From positions 30,804,316-30,868,315 of the forward strand of contig OX422183.1 in the NCBI GenBank assembly GCA_949130485.1: a stretch of 64,000 nucleotides of DNA. Reading direction: 5' to 3'. Source of the DNA: Agelas oroides (lineage: Eukaryota; Porifera; Demospongiae; Agelasida; Agelasidae). This document shows, piece by piece, positions 1 to 25,065 of the stretch. Each line of letters starts with the position of its first letter. The first letter of the stretch is position 1. The notes under the pieces were generated by a model that ran no database searches, was not told where the DNA came from, and saw nothing but the letters and a program-made list of their open reading frames with translations. A program made the position numbers and the translations under genes.

Positions 1-98
1 ATTGTGGTATGTTATAGTTGATTAGTTAGCTTGTAAATGATTACCTGTAATGGACATTTTCAGAATTTATCATTGTTACTTTCCATGTGATTATGTAG

Positions 99-13133
<13,035 letters not shown>

Positions 13134-13982
13134 CTGTCTAATGAATACTAAATGAAACAAGACTGATTAACTAACCTGGATGTTTAGAAAATTGTTAAGA
13201 TACACTCTTTTGTGCTTTTTTGATGATAAACGTATGCTAAACTCCCAATTAATTTTTTAGAAAGGAATAGTTTTAGTATAAGCAGGTGGGTATGGAATTA
13301 CTACACCAGCTCAACATGCAAATATAACATGCTAGCTAAATCAAAACCTTTACAATATGATAGTGATTGTTTAACAAAGGCAGCAATAGTGAGGAATCAG
13401 AACAAAGTTCTCACTTATACCTGTCTTCCTTTCTCCACAGACCTGCTCATCAAAAAAGCATGCTCAGTACATGTGGTTTATCTGGTTCACGTCTAATTAT
13501 ATGTACCACATCCTGTGTCTCCTGTTACAAATTGAGCTTAGTTACCAGGCTCATAGCCAGGATTTTCAGAAGGAGATGTCTGAGGTGCATTGCATGTATG
13601 CATGCATAATCATTCAAGATAAGGAGGGTTTGGGAGCATGCTTCCCCAGGAAATTTGCATAATTAGATGCTCTGAGATTGCTTCTGGGGCCATTTGGGAC
13701 AGAAGCAGAGCTGCATAGTAGCTTCGTGGCTCGCAGAGTATCCAATTTTTGGCTGTCCATACCTACACAGGGCAGTCCCGGGTAGAAATCGAATATTACT
13801 CCGTCGCATATTTCGAGCGCATCACCGAGTTTAGACAATCCATAGATCTATGTGGACAATCGCGGTGCGATTTTCGAGCGCTTCGGGGTGCGGGGCAACA
13901 CTGAACACGAGCGACCTGCGGAAGACGGGGAATGGGGTGATGATAGGCCTCTTCATAGATTTGTCAAAGCTACAAAAGGTAA
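13134..13982. other. Intergenic DNA after gene A
   Basis: No gene is seen. The segment about 13550-13680 (CATAGCCAGGATTTTCAGAAGG, then a GGGAGCATGCTTCCCC piece) resembles repeat debris found elsewhere in the window (6350-6400, 42640-42680, 59240-59290). Confidence 0.5.
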
Positions 13983-14688
13983 TTGGGGCGAGCCTGAGCG
14001 AGCCCCACACTAGCGTGACTGCATTGCGCACGCGTGTGTGTATCTATGCGCATATGCTTGCTTGGACCGACCACTTACCGGACATTTTAAATGAGCGCAT
14101 TCAAATATCTCACGAAGATCGATATCGCGATATCGTAAAGCATGTGAAGGCCAGTGGAGGGCTACTGTCAGAGTGCAGCGTCATGGACCCGGAGCGAAGA
14201 CGACTGAAGTTGAAGCACGCGTGGCACTGGTTTATGCTTCTACCGACGACGGCAGGCCGCTCACAGGCGGTGCAAATTTAATATGGACGGTTGTTGACTA
14301 CTCAGAAACCAGTAGTTTAGTCGGTGTAAAGCTTATTCCATGCATGTGTAGCCACGTTAGCAGCCCTGGCAGGTCGGTTTCAGGTCAGGGCCATGCATAT
14401 TAAAACGGCACTCATAAACGCCATGAAATCCAGCTCATGATTTCAGTATAAAGCTTGGTCCATGCATGTGTAGCCCAGGATGGAGAAATTGCTGCAACTT
14501 GTTGGCATATGCGTCATCAGGTTTGGCTTATTACGCTCATGTAACACAAATCCTGCTGTCAAAAAACATTTTAAAGCCCCCTGTGAATGGTAAATGGATG
14601 TGCATGTAGGAGGATAATTGACTTGATATATTACATCACTCATCAGTGACATAATATCCTGTATCAGCTTGCTCAGGCTCGCCCCCAC
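13983..14688. mobile_element. Inverted-ended element, copy 1
   Basis: Starts TTGGGGCGAGCCTGAGCG and ends GCTCAGGCTCGCCCCCACA. Shares TTTTAAATGAGCGCATTCAAATAT and CATAAACGCCA blocks with the copy at 44210-44755. No coding capacity is seen, so it is a non-autonomous DNA transposon by inference. Confidence 0.65.
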
Positions 14689-16900
14689 AATGTTCTACAT
14701 TTTCTAGTAGCTACATTTCTTCGTGCAATGTGCATGCTAGCTATTTCACTGACTTGTCGTATAGCACAATATGACTCACATACTAGTCTATACAGCAGAG
14801 TTTTGCTACAAGATCCTGAGTGGTTACCAACATTTTTTAGTACTCTCCATCCTTGCTTCACATTTGCAACACAAACACTCCTACTGCTGTTTCTGTCTTC
14901 CACTCAAGCTACAACACCTCTAGTAACTTATTATGTTATTCACAAAACTCATACCACTACGTATATGTGTTGGTCTGATTCTAGGATGCTGACCATCAGT
15001 GGTATGGGTACGAGGCTAGATGTCAACACTTGAAAGCAAAATCGGTTGGTTCAATCCATCAGTATACCAGGCCATCCTGAGTATATATGTCATTTTTCCA
15101 AATCAAACTCCATGGGATTTTCAAGCACTACTCTCTCGTGAGGGTAGTAAGTTCAGAATGTGGGGAGTGTCCGTGTTTCAGACAAATTAAATTCCACACC
15201 AGCCCTGCCCTTTGCCGGACTGTTGTGAGGTTCAGATAAAACCCATAGGCCATGCCATGGGCCCAGAACTCCAATGGGTATTAACACTATCTATTCTAGC
15301 TAGCTAAGCTAAGGACAAAGGCAGGAATATAGCTGACTGTACTTTTGGTTAGTTAGTTTACAATACACAGGCCAGAGGAAGCTCTGGATCCAGTCTGATT
15401 GCATACTAGAAATTCCAAAACACCAAAATTTACACTCAGTGGAAGTTGCCAGAATATAGGTCCAATGAAGAACGAGTTGTAGTGCTTTGGGGTGTGTGAT
15501 TGTAGGAATATGAGTAGCTATAATAATAGAAGAAGGTTATCTGTTACCAACTTGAGCCCGGAAAATAACTGCCGACATTTCAGCTGAATGCTCCAGTAGT
15601 CATTAGGGTGAAAGTGAAGAAGTGTGAACAAACACTGCTATTTATAGCCATGGAATACTGAAGATACACATCATTGGAGGTCAAAAGTTGGTGAAGATTA
15701 CTCCTCCCTCCCTTTCTCCTCATCACAGCAGTCCACATAATAAGCTGCATTTGGTAGCATTGCATGGAGAATGGCATAATTTTTTGGAGCATAATGTGGA
15801 AGAGACTAATCATCTCTGGTATTTGCATTCCCATATTTACAGGTACTATTGTAAACCGTTGAGTTCATATAGCTTTCAGTGGCTTCTCAGTTGGCTCCTC
15901 TATGAATGAAGTCAACACAAATATTATCTTTTGTTGTAGTAAAGCATGAGTGATGCTTCAGTATAGTCTTCACAAGCATGTTGCGGTTGATCTGAAAACT
16001 CAAGACTTCACAATTATAATATTAGAAGCCATTTTCTAGCTTTTCTACAGGTGGTTTGGGTTTAAAGGTCACCTGACGTGACCTCAAGTGAATCATTTCA
16101 AACTTTTACTTATTTGTGCTAGCATAAATTTCCATAGTGCTAGAAGTTACCTATTATGCTCAAAACAATGCCAGCATAATGTTGAAGAATCTATAGAGAT
16201 GATCCAATTAGCCACAATAATTCAATATACCATGTGAACTACATTAGTGAGGTATTAAGTGCTAGCTACTCCCACTTAGAGTATGTTACCTTATAAGGAG
16301 GCATACATGCATCTGGAAGTTGTAATCCCCAGACAAAGCATGCACTCACTGCTCATGCCATTACATAAATTAATGATGTGGTGCAACACACCACTTCATC
16401 ATGCACAAAACATGACTATAATTATTATCACATGCTCTATACATTGTATACACATTGGTAATTATTACTTAATGTAGCTCACTACCACAAGAAAAGTGCT
16501 ACAACTACACACAGTCATGAAATGTCCCAAAATACAACACAGGTGCACACATGCTACCTATTCCATGTAACATCATGTGTTGTTCTAACATGCTGTCATC
16601 TACTGCTACAATTATATGTTTCTTATCAAATATATGATCATCACAGAGTCTGAGAAGATGTAAATGTGGTATACTTATGCTCACTCTTACATTCTATAGA
16701 GCTATATGTCGCTCTAAAGAAGTGAGTGGTTCAGTTAACACCATGCAAGGGGCCGTGCCTTGGCCTCGTAGATAAATTATACGTAAACTTGGCAGGGTCG
16801 GCTGCAGCTATCTGATCTAAATGCATTCAAACTGAGGTTAATTTCCCTATCGATTCTAGTTAACACACAAGTACAATCACATGCACTGCTGTGCCGAGGG
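14689..16900. other. Intergenic DNA without recognised genes
   Basis: AT-rich sequence with only short frames, none with domain motifs. A short stretch near 15060 contains sequence like a degraded repeat. Nothing else is supported. Confidence 0.5.
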
Positions 16901-16944
16901 TTTGGCACTTCAGTGCCTTTCATTTCCTTTTGAAATTTACTGGC

Positions 16945-17108
16945 AGTGTATTGCAAACATGATCATCACCAGGGGCAGCGAGGATGGTGCGTGCGGGGTC
17001 TGTATTGCAAACATGATCATCACCAGGGGCGGCGGAAGGTACTTGAGATTGGGGGGCAGCGAGGATGGTGCGTGCGGGGTCTGTATTGCAAACATGATCA
17101 TCACATGT
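16945..17108 (+). repeat. Short tandem duplication, three partial copies
   Basis: TGTATTGCAAACATGATCATC occurs three times, and GGCAGCGAGGATGGTGCGTG twice, with an intervening CGGAAGGTACTTGAG stretch. Confidence 0.8.
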
Positions 17109-17419
17109 GAGTGCAGTGCATGACGAGGAGCAGGAATGGAGGAGCACTCAGAACTAGCCATGCAGTATTCAAAGATGATCCCTTGTTGTTGCCTCTGCTG
17201 TGATATTCCATGACAAAAATATCCCGGCAGTGAAGGCAGATCTGCTGCCTGGTTCTCTTGTTCCTTATTTGGTTTTTATGGCATGTAGGAATAAAGGGAG
17301 AAGACCTGTAGGTATGTAATGGGGGAGGGTGCAAAGGATTATGACTTTGTCCATATGCACTGTGCAATGTAGCCTAAGATTGCTTAGGGTTCAACAGTTT
17401 GTATCCATCCAATTGTGTC

Positions 17420-17990
17420 ACTACTCTCACCTTTCAGGGGGTTCATTTCTGGCAGGAAAGGGTTCTTGGGCTCCAAGCAAGTGCTGCCGACTCTGATTGC
17501 ATGCTCGTTAATGAGTGGGCGTGGTTAAGGTCACGAGTCTGCTGGAAGTGGAGTTGGGTTCAGTTTTGGAATCAGAGCTTGTACAGAAATGGAGACGGTG
17601 CATTAAGCTGTGATGAGTCAGAGGAGGTCGGACACGGTTGAACTTTACTAATTAAAATGGCTGAGGTCACACTAATTGATTTTCGTATCTCAACAGACTA
17701 GCTCTCTCGACTTTTACTGAGGGGGGCCCCAGTTTTCAAATCAAGATTCAAGGCTGGGGCAAGTCATAGAAAAAGCTAAAAAGCTTTCTACCTTGCAATA
17801 TCCAAGATCAATTAGTGTGACCTCAGCCATTTTAATTAGTAAAGTTCAACTGTGTCCGACCTCCTCTGGTGATGAGTATTCCCCGGATGGTGTGCATCAA
17901 TTGGAGCACAAAATGGATTGCATCAACTGATAACATGCGGCCGAATTTTGATGATGCCTATAGTCGTCATTCGTAGTTCAAGGGTTAATT
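17420..17990. mobile_element. Degraded copy of the 4111-4403 element interrupted by a younger MITE
   Basis: 17425-17605 repeats the internal part of 4150-4350 (TTCAGGGGGTTCATTTCTGGCAGG, GCATGCTCGTTAATGAG, GGGCGTGGTTAAGGTCACG). After the inserted MITE it continues to GTTCAAGGGTTAA at about 17978-17990, a degenerate right end. The left end is lost. Confidence 0.6.
17619..17868. mobile_element. 250 bp MITE with 60 bp inverted ends and a 9 bp target duplication
   Basis: Left arm CAGAGGAGGTCGGACAC, right arm GTGTCCGACCTCCTCTG, with near-perfect pairing for about 60 bp. GTGATGAGT flanks it on both sides (17610-17618 and 17869-17877). A 9 bp duplication is characteristic of Mutator-like elements; the superfamily is an inference. 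Confidence 0.85.
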
Positions 17991-18249
17991 GGATCACTGT
18001 CAACTGTGCATGGCATTTGGGACAATACTGTAACAAAAGGAAACGTTATTTTGACACAATTTGGTTACCTCATTTTTCTCTTGTCTGCATTATTAAACAC
18101 CGTGGAGTCCCACTACCTGCTTTAGATTCCAAACAGATCAAGAACTTCAGTAAATGTCTGTCCAATCATGTGGAAAAGGGTATGAAACTGAGGTAACCAA
18201 AATACTTATACGCATTCGCTTAGGCTTCACCCCAAGGAATGCCGTACGG

Positions 18250-19190
18250 GAATTCAAATGCACTATCACATATACACGATCAGACACCACAGTGGCTACT
18301 ATTTATTTCACTGCTCAATTTTGTGCGGCTACTATTTGAGGGCAGCATTTTTCAGTCGCAGTTTGGAAAGCCCACAGACATCAATGACTAAGGTACAAAT
18401 AACACATTATTTTTTGTACTGTGCCATTCTCTTTTGTGCAATTTCAAATATTTTGTTCAAAATCTTTAGCAAAGTGCAAAAAGTCAAGTAAAATCTTGTA
18501 AATATTTTACACGCTGCCTAAATTTAGCAGCACATTATCCAAACTTTCATCAATAAATGCCTGCATATTTGCATCATTGAAATTGATGCAGATGCCTAAA
18601 TTTAGGCACATTCAGACTCAAATTACACAACAGGTGCCTAAATTTAGGCAGGGCATATTTTGTGCACCTTTTAGACTACATCCATAGCATGGCTGCCTAA
18701 ATTTAGGCAGGTGTTGCTAAAGATTAGCTGAGAATGAAGACCTTATAAATTATGGCTGCCTAAATTTAGGCGTCTTTGTGTACTTAAAATGTGGTCAAAG
18801 TGCCTAAATTTAGGCAGCTATGCTAAAGATTTGAACAAATCAAGCCATTTTTGGAAAAAAAATTAAAATTTAGAGATAAAAGATCAAATTCCAGCAAAAG
18901 AGAATGGGACAATACAAAAGATAATGTGTTGAATGAGACGGTGACGATTTCTAGACGCTGTCAGTGGTACACGCAACCTTCCAGTCCTGCCGTGGAACCG
19001 ATTCATACAACACGAATAGCCCTAGTGCTAGCGTGGTGACCGTCGTCAGAATTTACATGTTCGCGTGCCACATATACTAGCCATGGCTACTATTCGAGGG
19101 CGGGGTTTATTTCATTCAGCACTTCTGATTGTGCGGCTACTATTTGAGGGCAGCGACCATTCGAGGGCGGCGTCTATTCGAAAAAATATG
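18250..19190. repeat. Repeat region bounded by CTACTATTTGAGGGC motifs
   Basis: The same block (TGTGCGGCTACTATTTGAGGGCAGC) occurs at about 18323-18347 and 19131-19155, and TATTCGAGGGCGGC variants cluster at the right end. It encloses the palindrome cluster. Confidence 0.5.
18515..18816. repeat. Cluster of six 15-16 bp palindromes
   Basis: TGCCTAAATTTAGGCA occurs at 18593, 18635, 18694 and 18801. It also occurs at 18757 with the last base changed and at 18515 with one G missing. Spacing is 42-78 bp and the sequence between copies is not repeated. Confidence 0.9.
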
Positions 19191-19419
19191 GCATGCCATA
19201 ATAGCATCTGATAAAATTGTACTTCCCAGTTGATTTAATACCTACTCTCACATGTGACTTGGACTGAGTAGTGCCTCTTTTAAACAAGAAGGAGGTATCA
19301 CTTATAGAGCTTGCCTGTGGTAGCTCTTTGTTTATTAATAAAGCCTGATGGAATTGTGAGGGGGATGATGGATAGTTATTGAACCTGATAATAGCCAAGC
19401 AGATGAATCATAAGAAGTG

Positions 19420-20390
19420 GTATGAATGTCCATTAGCTAGCAGACAAGTGTCTGTGCTAGCTCTTTGCTTCTCAATGAAGATTGATTGAATTGTGAGGGG
19501 GTGATGGATGGGGATTACAGTGTTTAAATTATCTTCATAGTATATACTCACCAGTTCAATTAACCCTGAAACTTGAGTAACCACTCGGTGGGGTTACTTT
19601 AACTAAGTAGTTTTTGCAGTGTATATTTCCTGCCAATTTTCATCCAGTCCCCCTCTCATCCTCTTTAAGGTGTAATCATTCTCATTCTATTTGCACAGGC
19701 ACACATATCACTTTAAAATCTTGTTTTTACCTAACTCTATTTCCCTATGGAACTTTAGAAGCTGTTAATGGTACCATGTTTAAGTACTATTCATTACCAC
19801 TCTCTTTGTACTCTAGCTAATAGTGTTACACTGGGTATACAGTATATACTACAGTCTTCGGACCGGGATACTGGTTGTTACGGGTTTTGGACGTACAATA
19901 TACTATACCTTAATTATCACTCTTTTAGTAATGTAAAAAAGTTGAAATAACCTCTCTGAGTGGTTACTCCAGTTTCAGAGTTTACTGAACTAGAGAGTAT
20001 AAGAAGAGACTTCACAAACATATCAAAAAAAAATCAAAAAAAAAAACAGTCCCATTGAAGATGTCATTTTGCCCTGCATTATCTAAACATATCATCTATC
20101 ATCCCCCTCACAATTTCATCAGGCATGCAAAGAGGCACGACACTAGTCTATGGTAGTTCTTTGTGAAAAGAATGACGGAACCACATACTAGCCAACTAAT
20201 TGACTTATATATACATGTGCATTAGCTAGGAGACAAATGCCTGTGCTAGCTGTTTACTTTATAATGAAGCTTGATGGAATTGTGATGGGGGTGCTGGATG
20301 GTGATTACAGTGTGTGAAGTCTCTTCATGGTACATACTGACCAGTTCAATGAGCTCTGAAACTGGAGTAGCCAATCTGGGTACACATGCA
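19420..20390. repeat. Duplicated block with GATGGAATTGTGAGGGGG motif
   Basis: About 19420-19600 and 20210-20390 share a common sequence (CATTAGCTAG, GTGATTACAGTGT, CTTCATGGTA, CAGTTCAAT). The motif also occurs near 19340, and inverted at about 20100-20125. No coding sequence is seen. Confidence 0.65.
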
Positions 20391-20678
20391 GTTACATTAG
20401 CAATTGGCTATATTTGTGTATCCATTGCATATATCATAGGAAAAAGTATCGCTATGTAAACCTGTTGCAATATTATCAACATGGCAATAAAGTTGATTGC
20501 ATGCAATTGTTATCATTACGTACAAATCTCCGATTAGTATCACAGCGTTAATGACCGAGTCATGTAGCTGTAACTAAACCGCTATTACTACTATAAGTCT
20601 AAGACTGCTACAAATTCACAAACTAGTATACTCACTACTATACGGGTTCTACGCCTAGTTGTAGCAGTGGCAAGGTCT

Positions 20679-21410
20679 TTAGAGCAGTAACATCGCCATC
20701 GCAACCAATGTCAGCATGAAAAGCACTTTGAGAGTTTTGGGTGCATCAGCGGAGCTGAGTGAGCTAGTCTCCAAGTTACAAAATTCTGGTGTACTAACGC
20801 CACAACCGGACCACAGGCTGTTCTGAAAGCCAGCAGGAGTACTACCGGTAAGACTTGTGGTGTTGAATACGTTGATACAACACCCACTTCTTCCATAGTT
20901 AGTAAGGGCATTCTGACAAGCGGCTGTGCAGGTAGATGATTGAAAGTTGCAATTCGATGTCACTTGAGTCCCGTCGGATACTATACTGCCGAACTCTTCG
21001 TAACACGAGGTCCCGGCGCTGTTGCTTGAGCACAACCCCCTCACAATACCAGTAAACTGCGAAAAGCCGCATCGATTGTAAAATGTAATAATTGGGTTAC
21101 CACACCTCGGCTGGCAAATAATCCTATAAGCAGCGGTGATTGCATCGATGTTCGCGTTTTGTATACCACGCAGGTCCAGATTACTGAGTGCAGATAAGCA
21201 GTCTCGCGGATAGTTTTGGAAAATGTTTGTAAGTTCGTTCTGGTCACAGTTTCCGAAGGTGATACCACTCTGGCGCTTCTGGATGGAGCTCATCGTCAGA
21301 AACTTCACTGCTTCGAGAGCGCCTTGAAGGGCCGAAGAAGTCACCTGCGGTCGGCAATGACCACAAGAGATCAATAACGCAGCCAAACCTACTATCAGTG
21401 CTGCATTCAT
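20679..21410 (-). CDS. Secreted cysteine-rich protein, probable GPI anchor, 243 aa
   Basis: A single-exon frame from ATG at 21410 to the stop at 20679. Residues 1-19 (MNAALIVGLAALLISCGHC) form a signal peptide. A KR pair at about residues 45-46 could be a processing site. About 15 cysteines follow, including CGNP, RCGFSQF, SSTCTAACQNAL and SGCCINVFN. The C-terminus (TLKVLFMLTLVAMAMLLL after Ser/Ala-rich SSLSSADAPK) ends in a hydrophobic tail with nothing after it, as in GPI-anchor signals. A TATA-like CTATAAAT on the minus strand (21475-21482) lies about 65 bp upstream of the ATG. I do not recognise the family. Its compact promoter, lack of introns and long clean frame make it a credible gene. 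Confidence 0.75.
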   Translation of the reverse strand: MNAALIVGLAALLISCGHCRPQVTSSALQGALEAVKFLTMSSIQKRQSGITFGNCDQNELTNIFQNYPRDCLSALSNLDLRGIQNANIDAITAAYRIICQPRCGNPIITFYNRCGFSQFTGIVRGLCSSNSAGTSCYEEFGSIVSDGTQVTSNCNFQSSTCTAACQNALTNYGRSGCCINVFNTTSLTGSTPAGFQNSLWSGCGVSTPEFCNLETSSLSSADAPKTLKVLFMLTLVAMAMLLL

Positions 21411-21474
21411 CTTTAATGAACGACCGACTGAGCAAAGTTCAGAGACTGAATGAGAGTAAGTCTCAATTTCTCCA

Positions 21475-21482
21475 ATTTATAG
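21475..21482 (-). promoter_or_regulatory. TATA-like box of the cysteine-rich secreted protein gene
   Basis: CTATAAAT on the minus strand, about 65 bp upstream of the start codon at 21410. This spacing leaves room for a short 5' leader. It is a single-motif match without transcript data. Confidence 0.4.
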
Positions 21483-21904
21483 CTTTCTGTAGTAATTAAG
21501 TTAGACTAATCCCTAAAACTACCGCAAGAAATACGCATGCGCTGGGCCCAGTGCCACGAGCTCATACTCGTACAACCACGCCTCTTTCTATGCATAGCCG
21601 TACCTAGTCTCATGCCCAGCCGGGGAAAAGCAGTTGTTCCCTGGCAGATAGAACCACCTGTCACAATAATGTGTGCTGGAGCTTAGAGTACACCATGTTT
21701 AACATTTATCATTTGTACAAATGATAGTACCTAATAGGAGGCAGTCAAAAGTTGGCTATTAACAAGCAGAAATGATTACCCACCAGAACGTCTGTGAATG
21801 TCATTTGCTATACAAGAAACTGATAGATTAGCATGAGAATTGAAAATTGGATACTTTACCACGAGACTACCAGAAGCAAACAAAAAAGTGCTCATTAGTA
21901 AATA

Positions 21905-22437
21905 CAGTGGAACCCCGCTTAACGGACACCCACGATATAACGGACAATTCTGAAAGTCACGACTGTCCTTCCATTCACTTCAATACTTAAGCAACCCCTC
22001 AATAGCGGACACCCCGCTACTCCGTATAACGGACACTTTTCGCGGTTTTGTATCTCTCTCCCCTTTCTGTTCTGCAATTACAGTTCATTCATCGTATTAA
22101 TAAATTGGTCCCCCCCTGAAAAAAAATAAATAATTGTACGCAAACAATACTCAACGACCACGATTTAGCGGACACTCGTCGATCTTTTCAGCAAGATTGT
22201 CCACCATCGCTGCTGTGTTAGCAACTTGACATTAGATTAGTACTGTTACTCGTAGTACTATAGCTAGCGTCTGCTTAGCCTTCCCTGCCAGCGTACAGCA
22301 AAGGAAACGCAGCCACGTTGTGCTCAACAGCCCGATTACGCAGTACGACGCCTACCGGAAATATACCGGAAGCCCCTGAGTTAGGGACACCTCGCTATAA
22401 GGGACAAAATGTTGGTTCCCATGGTGGGGTTCCACTG
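21905..22437. mobile_element. Non-autonomous pogo/mariner-like element
   Basis: CAGTGGAACCCCGC at the left and GGGGTTCCACTG at the right, flanked by TA on both sides (21903-21904, 22438-22439). CAGTGGAACC ends and a TA target fit Tc1/mariner/pogo elements. Internal ACGGACA motifs repeat in both orientations. Confidence 0.75.
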
Positions 22438-22509
22438 TAATAACCAGTTTTGATTGCTTGCAGTATGCTTCTGTTTTTGCATACTGCAAGTGATCAAAAC
22501 TGGTTATTA
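22437..22509. repeat. Foldback hairpin, 31 bp arms
   Basis: TAATAACCAGTTTTGAT with GCTTGCAGTATGC is mirrored by GCATACTGCAAG with ATCAAAACTGGTTATTA around a 10-base loop. It directly abuts the pogo-like element. Confidence 0.8.
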
Positions 22510-22819
22510 GGAAGGCCTGGGAACGAGGCTAAGAATAACCTGCTTGCATTAAAAGCATAAAAGTTCCTTACTGCAACTTTGAAGTGCATTAAATTTATGT
22601 AACTATCCCCTCACATGTTCTGGGGGTTGTGTATTGTGGTTGTAAAATAAACTGGGCCAGGTTTGTTTACACATCAGGGCAGTTGCTTTTCTGGTAATTA
22701 TAGTCTCTAGCTAATACCAAAGTAAACCTCTCATAACCACAGCTTGGCTGCAACCAGGGTAACCACTCTCACATTGGTTTTTGCAGTATAAGAATACATA
22801 TTAGTAATAGATAAATCAC

Positions 22820-23380
22820 ATTAGACAGGGATTTATGGTCCATAAACCACCCGAGCCCGAGGGTGAGGGTTGTTTATGGACCATAAATCCCTGTCTACTG
22901 TGGTTTATCTGTTATATTCTCCACTCTGATTGGTCCTTGTTGACACACTTGGTAGTTTTCACTGTAAACAAGGTATGTTATTAGTAAACATGTGAAGTAG
23001 TTTACACTGTAAACAAGGTAGCTTATAGGAAACATCATTTTACAACTTCTGGGGTATATGGAACAGAATCTACAGAATCTACAACTTCCTGTCAGTATAT
23101 GGAAAATAATACACACCTGTTACCACAGAAACAAGGGTGAAGTGGAGTATATATGGCCATAAACGACCCAAGCCGAGGGCGACGGTTGTTTATATGGTCC
23201 ATAAACGACCCAAGGCCGAGGGCGACGGTTGTTTATATGGTCCATAAACGACCCAGGGTTGAGGGCGAGGGTTGTTTTATGGTCCATAAACGACCCGAGC
23301 CTGAAGGCGAGAGTTGTTTTATGGCTATAAATCCCTGTTTATCTGTTATATTCTCCACTCTGATTGGTTCTTGTTGTTAT
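22820..23380. repeat. Minisatellite of CCATAAACGACCC units
   Basis: Four tandem units of about 43 bp (23153-23327), each with CCATAAACGACCC and GAGGGCGA.GGTTGTTTAT. A related unit lies at 22830-22890. Both blocks are followed by a shared CTGTTATATTCTCCACTCTGATTGGT. Confidence 0.85.
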
Positions 23381-23929
23381 TAGATCATGGTTGTAGTAAA
23401 TGCTTCAATGTGATTGGTCAACAGCAGGTGTTTAAATTCTCATAGAACACCTGTGATTTATTGCTCAGAGCATGAGGCCATTGTTTTGGCCTTACACTGT
23501 CAGTAGTATGTACATAGATTATGTATTTTGATGTGTGTAAATACAAGTATATTTTGTTTTCTGTAAACCAAAATTTCTTTTTCTATTCCGGCGTATGCGG
23601 AAGTTCGATTATTACTCCGTACACCACCTCCGTGAGCAGCTCTGTCTTTGAAACTAGCTGTGTTCTTCGAGTGAAGACAATGCTTTGAGCAGCCGTTCGT
23701 TGTTCTCAGTGTGACCTTCCTTCACCGAGGTATATCGTAACCTGCACTTTCAGAACACAGGTGAGTTATAGTTCGGTTGTCGAGGTATGTTCCGTTCGCT
23801 CGGTTCGCTCTGCAGGATAGCTAGTCTGACGGCTCTTCGTGTCCACAGCTTTCCGTCGCTTGTGATGGCGGTATTTGCTTCCAAAATATGCTTGAGTTTA
23901 CGACATTGCTAGCCATGATCTAAAAAAGT

Positions 23930-24066
23930 GAGACACTGAGACCAACGGGATCTACGCGATTTATAAACCCTCGGGCCCCCTAGTAGCGCCCTCGCTGTGC
24001 TCGGGATGCTACAGCCCGGGGGCCCTCGGGTTTCTAAATCGCGTAGATCCCTTGGTCTCAGTGTCA
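23930..24066. repeat. GC-rich foldback element
   Basis: GACACTGAGACCAACGGGATCTACGCGATTTA pairs with its reverse complement at 24030-24066. The arms extend into a CCCTCGGGCCCCC stretch. Confidence 0.8.
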
Positions 24067-24318
24067 AACTATTATTTAGTAAACACACATGGTAGTTTTC
24101 ACTTAAGGTTACGATCAACTGCGCAGAAGGCTGTTGGCATAGTAAATTTATTGCTTTAATTTATTGCGTCCCTAAATCTACGTGAGTTTGGGGACCCCCG
24201 TGTAGATTTAGGGACCCCGCTGTCAATTGATGTCAACGGTTGCACCGCGATTGATCCTAAGGATATAAATCTGTAGGCTGTAGGAAACAAGTCATGATCT
24301 CCAAAGCTACATGTAGCA

Positions 24319-24582
24319 ATGGAAGCAATGGAACCTGAAAGTGAGGGAAAATTCACATATCGCGAGATCTACGTGTATATCAAAGATGGAAAATACCCCG
24401 AAGTACTCGAGAAATGCGAGCTCATCGGAAAAGGTCCCAGTTTTTCAAGGTGCATGCAGGAGATGCATCTCTATTATACTGGTGGCATGTTCTATGTCAA
24501 TGTTAGGCTGGCCATCGGCCCTTCACTTGCAAAATTAGCGAAGCGGATTTGCGGCATCGGCTATAGCGATTATATACTATGA
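24319..24582 (+). pseudogene. Fragment resembling an integrase-type zinc-binding region
   Basis: An 87-codon frame with FTYREIYVYIKDGKYPEVLEK and EMHLYYTGG, a layout resembling the region before the H2C2 zinc-binding site of gypsy-type integrases and their domesticated relatives. The following HHCC residues are missing and the frame soon stops, so it is probably a relic. A chance resemblance cannot be excluded. Confidence 0.3.
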
Positions 24583-24657
24583 TATAAACCTGCATCCTTT
24601 TCTCTTGGCTAGAAAAAAAAACGACCTCTGCAACACCTAGACTTGTGATCGAAGACT

Positions 24658-25065
24658 AGGCCTTGATGGAATATTCTTTTTTTTCTACCTATTATTCTGT
24701 TCTTGAAAGTCTTACCTATTATTCTTTTCATTCTACCTATTATTCCTTTTGTTGCACCTATTATTCTCATTAAAATATATATTTATAACATAATAATAAC
24801 TTTTTTGAAAAGTAAATCGCAACTGGTCCAGAAGAAGCGATTCAAGCAATACAGGTAGTGAAGCAATAACTGCCAATAAGTACAGATTCTTTTCCGTAGA
24901 AATAATAATTAATAATAATCTGGAAAGAGATGTGATTCATCATTCATGTGACCCCAAAATGTACCTATTATTCTTTTTGGGACCAAAATGACTACCTACT
25001 ATTCGTGAATAATTCTTAATTCTTTTTGCTACCTATTATTATGCTAGCATAATCCATCAGGGCCT
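24658..25065. mobile_element. Element rich in CTACCTATTATTC, with short inverted ends
   Basis: Left AGGCCTTGATGGA and right TCCATCAGGGCCT are inverted. About seven CCTATTATTC motifs lie between them in one orientation. No coding sequence is seen. Confidence 0.6.

Noticed and set aside
24690-25050. Regularly spaced CCTATTATTC repeats as a CRISPR-like array
   Set aside because: The spacing is irregular, the repeats are too short, and the host is a eukaryote.
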